In this document: one piece after another, positions 44,227 through 55,418 of the stretch | Numbering within the stretch: position 1 is the stretch's first letter | Layout of the letters: every line of letters begins with the position of its first letter | DNA from: Apiosordaria backusii | Taxonomy: Eukaryota > Ascomycota > Sordariomycetes > Sordariales > Lasiosphaeriaceae | DNA: 64,000 nucleotides | Direction: 5' to 3' | NCBI GenBank assembly: GCA_030549205.1 | Contig: JAUKTV010000001.1 | Location: 434,001 to 498,000, forward strand | The notes under the pieces: model-generated | What the model was told of the DNA's origin: nothing | Seen by the model: the letters and a program-made list of their open reading frames with translations, nothing else | Database searches by the model: none | Position numbers and translations under genes: made by a program

Positions 44227-46881
44227 GGTATATTACCTGGTATGCAGTAAACCAAGATAAGCCACCAAGAAGGGCTAGTCCAGCTAAGCCTGTGGTGCAG
44301 GGGAGAATGGAAATGTGAGAAAATAGACAATGTTGCTTGACTGAGAAAGGAAATAACACCGAACAATGCAAAAACAACACACAAAAGACTATTTCGGGGC
44401 CTGCCGAGTACAACTGAGGACGATGATCGGATCAAGCAGCTGCAGCTCGCCATTTGCCTGCACTGGGGCTTTTGTACGGGCATGTTCATCGTCTTCGCAT
44501 TAAAACTTTTCCGCAAAATACGCCTGCTTGACCTTGCAGTGGCAAGATTTGTCAAGCAGTTACTGTTTGGATTCAAGGTATGCAGGTTTGGAGAGCTCAA
44601 GCAATCGAGTCAGTCATGATGACTGTCTAGGTGGGAGACTGGATCTCACCTCGTCATTGTCTCCAATAGTCAACAAGGTCAACGACCCCTTTGGTTGAAG
44701 GGAAGTAAACCACTACCTTGCAGTATCCTCTAAAGAAGCCTGTGAGCTTGTAAACGTGCCTCGCCTTCATCGTCAGCTATATCCACATGGATACACTCGG
44801 CGTCGGATCGTCTGAAACAACCGTGCTCAGACGTGCCTGACTCGGAGGGAGGTCCAGAACCTTCCTTGCCGGCACAAGCTTCTGTGGTCGGAGCATACGG
44901 CCCTAGAGTTGACGTTATCACTATGTGAATCTGTCAGGCTTATTGTGTCTGCAGTTCTGCAGTTGGCGATTTTCTTCACTCACAGAGCTGCCAAGCCTAG
45001 GTAGCCTAGCCCATTGCTGGTGGATATTCAACTTTGTAGCCCACGGCAACCGAGATCTCTGATGTACTGGCGCTGAATTCTGTGTTAGCCAAACTGTATA
45101 GAGTCTATGGTTTTCATCGTTCCTCCGGCTGGTAGCTCCCAGCTGCCATGGTGCACATCCCGCAAAAGATAAGGGTACGGTAACTGGACTCGATGTCACG
45201 TCATTTCAGGTTGTGACGCAAGTAAGATTTTAACCTCATTTTCAAAATGCTTAAACTTGTGATGACCGCGGTTATTGCGCCGGCCCCGTAAATCAATGTC
45301 GCTGCCTGTCGGTAGGTATGTACCCATGCGCGAGTTTTTGAGATACCGTACTCAGCAGAGAACACAACGCCACCATACCAACGCCATTGGCCAAAGATAC
45401 ACCGCATCGTACAGCTCACATATATAACTCTGGTGAACATAGAAGTTTTCACCATCCCTCTTGGGGCCATTCACCCCAGCTTGTTGGCCACGATGATGTG
45501 TTCCAGCTCTTGATTTCTTGGGCCAATGAGTTCGAATATTATGTATGTGTGAACCATGGCAAGAGACTGAGACACACCGACGCCTCCAAAACCACAGTAC
45601 CTATGATCTCTTGAATAATTTGGATGCCTAACCTATTGCCTGTCGAGCGCGACTTCGAGGCATCGCCAAGTAACGTCGTATGCATGCGACTGGGGGACAG
45701 CAGCATCCCGTGTCACCAACCTGGCACAAAGCCTGCAGGAGAAATACAATAGCACACTCAAGGGCCGAGGCTGAGATGCTAAGTGCGCAGAGAAAGATGT
45801 TGCTTCTCCCGGAGGAGCACTGGATGGGTCTTATATCCAGTGCCACATCAGGCAACCTACCTTATTGAGACTGAAACGGGGCAAAGTCTGAGCTGACAAA
45901 AGCGCAGTATCCGCCCTTAGTCCGACGTCAAAATGTGGAAGTCCTACTATTTCAGCTCTGGTGAGGTGCTGGGCAATTTAACCTCTGCGCTCCGTCTCCA
46001 TAAGGTAGTAAGCACTGTGATGACCTTGGTGGACACGGGAAGGGGGCGGATGAAACTGTAGCAACCCTAACCCTACTATGATCAGCTGTCATCCAACTGG
46101 ATCGCTGATCTCTCGGACCCGATGCCGTGACCAAGCCATCTTTGCTGTCGTACTGTAGGAGCCGCTCCCGTTCGGACCCCATCGGTTTTTGGTTTTGGAA
46201 GAGAGAACCTGGAATGCGTGGCAGCAGGGTTCTCACATGAAGCCCCACTTAACAAGGCACCCGGAGTGGCCTCGAGATTGGGCGCACGGATCCCCGCCAG
46301 AGGGGCCCAGGCAGCAGCTTTTTGCACCCTCCATTGCCTGCTTCGGGATGCGATGGGCCAATGCGGGCATCGCAGCGATCCCGCCCATCACAGGCACCGA
46401 AATAACAATTCATGTCATTCAACCGCCAAACGCAGCGTGATGCTGCGACGAGATACTGAACCTCTCTGAAGCTGGTCTCTTTTTTCGCCTCCTTTCTTGA
46501 CCACAAGGGGGAACAAATGCTGCGGCCTTCTTTGCTCACATGACACTCGCTCTTACTCCTACCTCTTCTGACTTCCCCGGTTCTCGCTGTCGCTCAGTGG
46601 TTTTTTTTCCCGTCGACATTTCTACCCCTCATTGACGTTGCACTGATCGATTTCTTTCACCACTTTGACATCCCTAGCCCTCCCGTCACCAACAACACCA
46701 ACAACAACAACACTTGGCGTGCAGCTGTATTTCCCGTAGGCAATTTTTGAATCGACCGCACCAGTCAACATCCACCGTCTATCTTAAACTGGCACGCCGT
46801 GGAAGAATATAGGGACTGCTACATACAGCCTTTTCCGTTGCATTTGAATACTTCAGCGTCTTAATGACTATCTTTTGAGAG
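44227..46881. other. Gene-poor stretch with leader of the following gene
   Basis: I see no gene between 44227 and about 46500; frames are short on both strands. From about 46560 to 46740 the DNA is pyrimidine-rich and then CAA-rich, as in fungal 5' leaders. A short telomere-like CCCTAACCCT box lies near 46066. Confidence 0.5.
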
Positions 46882-46949
46882 GTATGTGCAAGCCTTTTGA
46901 AAGGTGTAGGTTATATGGTTGTTATGCGCTAGCTAACCCTGACTTGTAG
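46882..46949 (+). other. Probable 5' UTR intron of the HeLo-like/protease gene
   Basis: GTATGT at 46882 and GCTAAC followed by TTGTAG at 46949 form a perfect 68-nt intron. It lies upstream of the ATG at 47126 in the transcribed orientation. It implies a leader of more than 250 nt. Confidence 0.55.
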
Positions 46950-47125
46950 TGAGTGTGACTGCTCAAAGTACCCCGCACCATCGTAACGAGAGCCTATTTT
47001 CGATCGATAAGAGAGGCCATGTGTTGAAAACGAAACCCGAATAATTGGATTGGAGTCGATTTGGGTGTGGCATACACCATCATACCTACTAGACACACGG
47101 AGCAGACCGCCGATACAATCCCGCC

Positions 47126-50100
47126 ATGGATCCCCTCAACCCAATCGGTGACGCCCAGCTAGGCCAGCCGGCCTTCCAGCGCCGGTTAAGCAGGCTCTAC
47201 AACGACACCAAGAGGCGATCCGAGTTCGTCCAGACTTCTGTGCAACATCCCGAGGCCGACCCCGAGGTCAGGTCGTTGCATCGAAGGCTCAGAATTCAGA
47301 AGGACCGCTTCGTGACATGGGGCCTGGAATGGGCTGACCCGAGCCAGTCGGCTGAGGTCTTGATAGACTCGTCATTGTCCAAGGCTGGAATTAGTGAACT
47401 AGTCAGCAACATCATGTCCAACATCAAGGACATTCTTGCCGAAGCCGAGCCGCTATGGATGAGCTCACGCCGGCTAGCTGGCGAGATTGTGGAACCAGTG
47501 CAGCCACCCCGGAGAGGAGAGAAGATCCAAATGGTGGTCTGGGATAAGAGCAAGTTTGAAGGCTTGCTCCGCGACCTCACCGATGCCATCGACACTCTTT
47601 ATGAAGTATCTCGGACGAGATCGTCTTACGCAAGCTCCGCCGCCGTAAGGGGAGTCCCTACCAAGTCGTCAGCTCCAGCAGAAGACTTCCGTCCCTTTGA
47701 ATCATCTCGCATCCAAACCCCTGAGCAGATCGACCCCAAGATCCTAACGACGCTGCGGTCCATGCAGGCAGCACCCATGACGGAGCACGACGAGAAGGAA
47801 AAGGCTCACGAAATTGTCTTCATGGACAAGCAAGCCTATGCTAAACTCACACGCACTACTGCTGGTGCTCGTCAAACCCACTCTCCCCTTCTTCTCGAAT
47901 ATGCCCCGTTCAGCTCACTTTACTCTATCACGGGGGTCTCACCTCCAATGCACCGCTTCGAGAAGCTTTTTGCAGGTCTTCAGCTCGAACCACAACGGCC
48001 GGTACAGCCGGGGTCGTGGATTGGTCTACCGCGTCTGTTGGGCTACTATGAAGACATGGAAAACTCCAGATTTGGTTTGATCTATCAGTTTCCCCAAAAG
48101 TTCAATGCCGTCACCTTTGAAACCCTCACCCAAAACCCACTCAACAACCTCTGCACGCTCGCCGATCTTTTGGCTCGCCCAGACTTTGAGCCCCGACTTG
48201 AGGCCAAGTTCCGACTCGCTGCCAACCTCGCCAACAGCGTATTTGATCTGCATGACCGCGGCATCACTCATGGAAGCATCGGTGGTGAAAATATCTCTTT
48301 TTGCAACGCTGTTGGCACTGATCCCGAAGTCAGCGGCATCACTCAGGGGGAAGTTGATATTCGAAGACCTCTCATCTCTTCTTTTGACCTTTTCTCAGAG
48401 ACAGAGCCGGAATATCAGGAAGGTCCTAGACAATTCTCTTTGTACAAGCACCCTCTTGACCCACGAAACAGTGTTCAATCACCCCTCGCCAACAATGCCG
48501 ACTCCAAAACCTTCGATCTTTACTCTCTCGCCATGGTCCTCCTGTCGATCGGGTTGTGGACGAAGCTTGAAAATTTAGTGGCCAACATGGCTTCGCCAAC
48601 CATCCCTGAATCCGTCCTCACACAGCTGGGTATCCGCTGTGGCACACTTTACATGAAGGCAGTACAGACATTATGGAACGCGGTGGATCAAGAGTTGAGC
48701 GGGGCGCAGACGTCGGACAAGATTGTGGAACGGGTCGAGTTCAAGGCTAGTCGATATCTGGAAGCATGTTGTATCTTGGACGGTGTTAGCAACCTGGAAG
48801 AGAGGCTAGGTGATGACCTTGGTGATGTGAGGCCGGAACCTGTGCAGCTGAGCACAGCGTCGGCCGCTGGACCGTCAAAGGACTCACGATCGGAAAGGCC
48901 CACGGTATCTGTGCCGCCAATGGGGGAGGTTCAGGCTGAAACGAAGGGTGAGTTTGCCGTCTCCCATGACGAGAACCCTCAGTCCATGCTAATTTACTTC
49001 TCACAGCTACCAATACGAGTGAGAAATCCACCAACCCTAAGCCAAAACTGCGGCTTTTCAAGCATGTGCCTCTGCCACCGGAAGATGTTGAGCGATGGAA
49101 CACCAACATCATGCCACAGGTCAACCAAGCGCTTCGGCAATTTTATCGCAAAAACCCTGAGTCGGTCGAAGTCTCGTTGGAGGCCGTTGGAGAAAGTGCC
49201 CAGAAAACAAAGCCTACAGTTCTGGTGGTGTGCCAATCCACACACCTGGTCAAAGCAATCCTCAAGAAGAAGCTTGGCAACATTTTGGCCGCCGCCGGAC
49301 TTGGACTGAGGGTGTGTACTGGTCGAGTGGTCAGATCCCGTCGAGATTTCGTTGGAAGAAGCATGGCTGGACCAGACGAGGAGGTGATTGCCGCCAACCC
49401 AGAACACCAGCAGCAGCCGCTAAATGGGGCGAGCATAGGGGCATGGAATCAGAGCCGTCATCTACCACCCGTAAGCCTCGGAGGCATGCTCACGGTGGAT
49501 GACAGACTATATGGCATGACGGTACACCACATGCTGGATGAACCAGACCACGATTCTGGGAAGAGGGGGGCAGAAGGAGCACCAAGAAGCATGGCAGGGC
49601 CTCCAGGAATGACGGATCTTCATGCTTGGTATGCGCAACAGTACAATAATCCAAGCGATTCTGAGCAAGATGTCAGCAGCAGTTCCGAGTACGATGCGTA
49701 CGAGCTTTCTGATGCGGATTCCGATGCCTTTTCCGAGTCAGCAATCACTAGCGACTATTCCGACGAAGAAGACGAAGACGATGAGTATCAGGAGAGTGAA
49801 CCGGGCGACATACCCGGAATTGAACCTGGTTGTGGGGATGGGTACATTGTCACACAGCCCGCCCTGGACGATGTGGGTGCGGGTTTTTATCCCTGTTTGG
49901 AAACTCAGGACGAAGACCATCTTGACTCGTACAAGGTGGGGGAGATGTACGCATCAAGTGGCATCCGACGGCGCATGGAGGGCGGAATGAACCACGAAAT
50001 TGACTGGGCCCTTTTCGAATTCCTGGACGAGCGGTTGCCTTCAGGGAATCTCATTCCCTCCCTCGACCCCGGTTCACCAATCAAATCACAATCACGGACC

Positions 50101-50913
50101 ACTTCATCAAGCGTTTGCCCTACAACCGTGGCCCCATTGTCAAGCCTGCCGGGCCTGGCAGTTCAGTGCATGGCTCGCACATCGGGTCTACAGACCGGCA
50201 TTATTCTCCCGGCCATGGTTTCCGTCAAAATTTATGGGCGGGTTTCCCCCAGCGAGACCTTTCAAGTGTCCGGAACCCGACCCTCTCCAGATCAGGCTCC
50301 CCATCCGAAACAGTCGTCACTTCCCATGGGCATGCCCGGAGACTCTGGAGCGTGGGTCATTGACCGTGAGCATGGCCGAGTGTGCGGCCACATACTGGCA
50401 TGGAGCGAACGCAAGAAGGTCGCCTACATCTGCCCAATGGATGTATTGATTCTCGACATTGCTGAGACACTGGAAGCCAACGAGATTCGTCTACCAGGAG
50501 GCGAAGTCGTGTTCTCGCGTGAGCCGCTGAGCGAAAGGCCCATGAGGTCTTTAACACAGAGGAGTGCAAGAAGCGAGATGTCAAGGGGCCAAGGTTCTGA
50601 GGGCGATATTGGTGACGATGAAGGTGAAGAGCCTTCGACCCCAATGGGCAGATTTGCCGCCAGGAGACACAGTAGCCGACGGTCTCAAAGGAGTGTGGTG
50701 GCTGGCAAGAGGGCGTCGTACCTATCAGCCAAAAGACAGAGCCAGCAGCAAGCAACAATGGGGGCAGGAATTGGGGAAGAGGAGTTGGAATATGATGAAG
50801 GGGTGGAGGTGGATGCCGGTTTAGCTAACCAGCTCAAAGCAATGAACCTACCTTCAGGGGACCGGGGTCTATCTTCGGCGGACATGATGAGGAGATGGGG
50901 GGGATATGCCTGA
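47126..50913 (+). CDS. HeLo-like + pseudokinase + trypsin-like protease fusion protein
   Basis: Two exons (47126-48947 and 49007-50913; 59-nt intron) give 1242 residues. Residues 1-130 are helical and resemble HeLo/prion-inhibition domains, with the typical L-R-x-Q-x-x-R-F-x-x-WG pattern. Residues about 230-600 are a kinase-like fold. The loop reads HGSIGGEN (residues 382-389), so the catalytic Asp of HRD is missing, and a DLYSLAMVLLSIGLW helix follows; it is a pseudokinase. The C-terminal half is a chymotrypsin-fold serine protease with a plausible triad: His781 or 782 (TVHHML), Asp940 (EIDWALFEF) and Ser1054 (MPGDSGAW), plus the strand VCGHILAW. An acidic insertion of about 100 residues sits between His and Asp. 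HeLo domains act in fungal cell death, and proteases are used as NLR effectors in fungi. The architecture suggests nonself recognition or regulated proteolysis; function is inferred. Confidence 0.85.
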
Positions 50914-51756
50914 CTCCCAGTCGGCTCGGGCGCGTGCATCCGTAATGGGATGGGACGGGCCGGGCTGGCTGGGACATTAATATGATGAGCATAAATGTGA
51001 AGGAAAATGTGCTTGGATCGGATATAACGGTAGCCTGATATGGAACTGGATCCCTATGGACGGGAATTTGCATCATGATATCCCCTGTTTAACTAGCGAA
51101 ATTGACTGCTTTTAATGCAACACTGTAAGCCATCTTGAAGACCTATCGATTATTTCCAATACTTAATGGCTCTCTTTTAACTCCTGATTATTACTTTTAA
51201 ATACTGATCCGCTATATACAAAAGGTCTACTCGTAGGTTCAAGAAGCTGATCTCAGATCCTAAAAAGAAAGTGGTTTACATTCTTGCTCTTCGTTGACTT
51301 CGTGACTGGGGAGATAAGGTATCGAATATGTGAGCTTAGCACGACAAGTCATGTCGGAGCAAGATCTCCGTTGCCAGAGCGAGTTGATATCAAAGTGACT
51401 ATGCAGATCTGCAAACAGGTGTGGAAGAATATAGAGGCTGCTGGTCTCCATGGCCAATTTTGGCGTGAAGTGCCTCTTTGGGGATGATCTTAGCGCGAAA
51501 GCAGGAGGCATTCAGCTGATGACAAGCTTTAGGCTGTGCATACCCGTTGTGATGAGTGAGACCACAAATGAACTGAGAAAGGTTTGATGGCGGAAGGCGG
51601 AGGTTCCAGCTCCTAATGAGCTGAGCCAGTGAGCATAAAGTTATGAGGTGCAGTCATGTTCTCCCGCAGTCCAACGGAAGGTTGTAATAGAACTATCAAC
51701 TCAAAATGCTGATGAAACTAGGGACCCAGTGAAGCAAATCCCAACCATAGCTTTCT
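50914..51756. other. Convergent spacer
   Basis: These 840 bases separate the 3' ends of the protease-fusion gene and the NLR gene. Frames present are short and featureless. The sequence is more AT-rich than its surroundings between 51080 and 51250. Confidence 0.5.
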
Positions 51757-54700
51757 TCACTTGAGAGACACCTGAAACTCACCCTTCACTCCTGCTCCTC
51801 TGGCTGCAATTTCCGCCGCGTCTGGTTCTGTGGGCTCAACTGGAGGCATCGAGTTCGAGTGACTGCTCAAATGCGGGCGGAGTTCATTTCGAGCCCGAAA
51901 CCGCAGAGAACAGAATGGGCATTGGATCTTGTGCGTCTCCTCCTTGACGGTCTTGGTCTTTTTCAGCCTCGCGAAAGTTGTGGCGAGCCTGTCGATCCCG
52001 GGATGTGAAGTCTTCTTGTGTTTCTCAAGCTCTTTTTCAGAAGCAAAGCCGGTAACGGCGCCAGGACAGCCGTCTTGGTTCTGGCAGCGGAAGGGCCGCT
52101 CATGTCGGGCGTAGTGCTGTCCCCTGGAGGAGTCTGAGTCGAACCCTTCGTGGAAGTAGTAGCATGATAGGCGGTTGCATTTGAACCAGTTGACACCATA
52201 AAAGCTCAGCATTTCGACTGTTCGTGCGGATGCGCACATATCTTCGAGGGTTTGACGGCCTTCTTCGAGACTGGTTTGAAGCGGAGGCAGACTGACTTTG
52301 TCTTGTTTATCGCCGATAAAAGTCCGATAACACTTGGCATGGTGCCAAACATCCCGAAACTTGGAAAACTCCGGGTCTGCTTGCAGCTTTTCAAGGCCTG
52401 CAGGGACTGCAAATACCAGCTGTTGTTGCTGGTCTGGCAACAGAGGTCTCGAGAGAGTGCCGTCGCGATCAAACCTGGTTGCAAAGGTGATTAATCCATC
52501 CAAGAACTCATCCAGCTGTGGATCTACAGACTCTGTGGGCGGACCTTCCAGGGAGGAGCCAAGTTCCAACGCACCAAGAACATGATCGGTCCAGTGTGCA
52601 ATTGCATAATCCTGAAAGGCGTAGTATCCCCTTGATGTCCACTTCACTCTGTCAGTCTCCTTGCTTCCGGGAACAAAGTAGTGAAAGCTGAGGTATTGTA
52701 GACAGAGCGATGCCATGGCTCGCTGAGCAGAGACCTGCAAGATATAGTTGCTTTGGTTGACAATGTAACTATGCAGATGGTAGTTCATTAGCCATCTCTC
52801 ATCCAAAGGGAGCTTGGGTTTTCCATACTACACCGCGGTGGCATGAACGAACTCTATCCTATCCCCTTGATCCAGAATTGTAATCAGAGAACCGCAGATC
52901 TCCTTGATATGTACGACGGGACGTCGAGATGATTCAACAGTCTGTCCGTCTATGTTGACGGAGATGGCGGCCTGGACTTCCCGCCATCGAAGTGGGCGAA
53001 CGGAACAAATCATCAAAGATAAAATGCGATGGGCTAGTTCTGCCTCAGCTTTATTGGGGTTATTCCGGATTCGTTCCATCGTGCGGCCGTACCTGCGCAT
53101 GACGAGATCAGTAGGTATGAGACTCAGGAGTTCACAAATCGTAAGCTTCTTAATATAGAAGGCGATAAAATGTCGACATTGCTTGAAGAATTCAGGACGT
53201 ATGACATACGCTTGCTCTAGTCCCTTAGGAAAGCAATTTGGATGCAACTCCTCCCGTAGGCTTCCCAAAGACGGTTGGGAGATAAGGTTCTCCATAACCA
53301 ATTTGGCATACAAAAACATGTCTGGGTTCTGTCAGTGGGTGCCCAGTACCTTAAGCTGTAAAGTTTAGTCTTGGGGACCTACCCTCCGTTTTATTTAGAA
53401 CATCCTGCTTGATGCAATTGCGATCCTCCAAGGTCAATCCGGCCTTCGAGAACTTGTCGTACACACGAAAGGAGTGGTACTCTACATACCGCTCGATATC
53501 AACCTTCAAGTGGCGCGCATCAAGCTTCGTTGTCATCGCCATGGATAGTCGTCTTTTTATGTCCGTGTCCTCGCAGCTGAGAATTAGTAGTCGAGCCTTA
53601 CCAGGGCTCTTGCTGTCACATTGGTTGACTGTGTCAATGAGAAACTGCATCAGCTTTTCTCTCTCTTTCCTGGGGCACTCGTCCAGCCCATCAATCACCA
53701 AGTATACCTTGGGACTGTTTTGCATAATCTCTTGAAACAAATGCTTGCACAACTTCTCCGAGTGTAGGGGCACTTCTCCTTTTTCGCCAAGCACATCGTA
53801 ATAGTAAGGAACCAGTCCACGTTGCTGCTCAATGAGTTGGAACAAGAGAGCCTTGACAATGGAAACAAACGATCCTCGTTCGGGATTTTGGCTTTTGCAG
53901 TAGAAAAAGGCGACAAGGCCATGCTTTTTGTGCTGAATCTCGTCGACGATGACAGAAGCAATGACACTTTTACCGGCTCCAGGGATGGCATAAATCCAGA
54001 GGAAAGGAGTCCGCGGGGCAAAGGTTGTCAACCAGGTCTGGACATCAGCGATGTCGAGCACCCACAAGCCAGGTTCGTGGTTTGTGTCAGTGTAATGCGT
54101 CTTGCGCACGTGCTGGTGTTCTTCATGATCTTGTGTGCAGTTCGGTGCTTGGATCCATTGGTGTACAGCCAAGTATTTTTCAGAATCCCTCATTTTCTTC
54201 TTTTCAGCAAGCTCGTCCAGGAACTTGATTCTATCTTGTTCGTAGTGTTGAATGTGGATCTGATTGACGTGGCTGTCAAGGAGGGATCGTTGCTTGAGCA
54301 AGTCACTGAGGAGCGCATTGAACCTGCTTTTGAAGTCATTCCACAGAGAGCGGAATATGAGTTTAAAAACTGGTAATCATAAGTCAGCGTTTGAAAAGAA
54401 GCCGCATAGCTCAAGCACATGCTCGCTTACAGGACTTGTCAAAAATGCGGAGCGCCTGTGTGTGGAAGTCGAGGATGTTGGCCCAGATCGAGCACAGAAC
54501 GAGCTGTATTCTGTCATCTGAGTGAAAAATGTCCTGGTATCGTTGAAAAATGGGGAGATTATCAGAAATGCTGCTGTAGGCATCAAGCAGGCAATCGAAG
54601 GCGTCTGTTGTCGCTTTCGCTGTCTGATCAAGAATTAGGTAGGTAATTTGGTGAGTACGAGGTATATTACACTGGCAAGCGCCAGTTGATCCACTTACGA

Positions 54701-55007
54701 GGAGCAGTAGCTTTATAGGACCCCAAACAAACGCGAGAATCTCATTCGTGTTTGTGAATACTTCAATAACCTTTCCAAATTGTTCCATGGCCTCCAGAAA
54801 CCCCTGAATCCTGCCCATATGCATGAGCTTTTTCCGCTTGCGTTGGTCGGATTGTATGCCCAAGATCGTGCTCTTGAGCACATCAAGAGTCGTAACTTGA
54901 AATTGAGCCTCTTCTTCTGGTGTCAATCTTAACCGAAATTCTTTCAAGGTCAGATCGAACGCATTGTCACGCTTAAGTGGCTGAATCGGGGCCGGATTCG
55001 ATACCAT
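51757..55007 (-). CDS. NACHT NLR-like protein with DUF7708-type N-terminus and C2H2 zinc fingers
   Basis: Five exons (54699-55007, 54431-54623, 53383-54369, 52832-53321 and 51757-52768) join in phase to 996 residues. Residues about 60-180 match the helical DUF7708 pattern (AFVWGPIKLLLL, ILDFHTQALRIF). The NACHT NTPase follows, with Walker A IPGAGKS near residue 295 and Walker B YLVIDGLDE near 394, then the winged-helix-like region with MFLYAKLVM and FVHATAV. The C-terminus has three zinc-binding clusters between about residues 855 and 960, the last being CPFC with H-x4-H, in place of the WD or ankyrin repeats common in fungal NLRs. An in-frame TAG at 52828-52830 is removed by a 63-nt intron (GTAGTA donor, GCTAAT branch, CATAG acceptor). 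Such STAND proteins are candidate nonself sensors. It converges with the protease fusion and diverges from the SNF2 gene. Confidence 0.88.
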
Positions 55008-55418
55008 GTTGCCGCAGAATTTGTGCTTCAGGTGAGATACGGATAGGTAAGTAGAGATAGACAGTGTCCTGTCACTCAGGAGGAGGATGCAAAGATTTGC
55101 TCAAAGTCCTTGTCATGGAAGTTTCGGTTTGGGGCAACTTGATTTTCATTTTGGTCAAGATGCAGCAAAATGAGGCGACCATTTCTTGGCTTGCAGTTCC
55201 AGCATGATTTGGCGGTTCGCCCCGTGGTTCGCCCGGGGCAGTGCACTTATGCGGCTTTACGCCTACAGCCTTGCAAAGCGGCGGTCAGATAGGGTTGGAA
55301 CGCGAGTGGTTGTTCTGATTCCTTATAGATTGGGGGCTTTCCTACTTGAATTATCGCTTTCTTCGACAAGAGTTCAAGCCTTCGATCGAATCTTGCTGTT
55401 CTTATCTCACTAGGAGCG
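55008..55418. promoter_or_regulatory. Shared divergent promoter of NLR and SNF2 genes
   Basis: Only 411 bases separate the two start codons (55007 minus, 55419 plus), so both promoters and leaders must lie here. Coordinated expression is possible. I recognise no specific binding site. Confidence 0.55.

Noticed and set aside
46060..46080. Telomere-like CCCTAACCCT, also near 61389
   Set aside because: There are only two units in each place, so this is not evidence of a telomere; at most it is a telobox-like promoter motif.
52828..52830. In-frame TAG interpreted as a nonsense or RIP mutation (CAG to TAG) in the NLR gene
   Set aside because: A 63-nt intron with acceptable donor, branch and acceptor removes it and restores a typical NLR segment, so the gene is probably intact.
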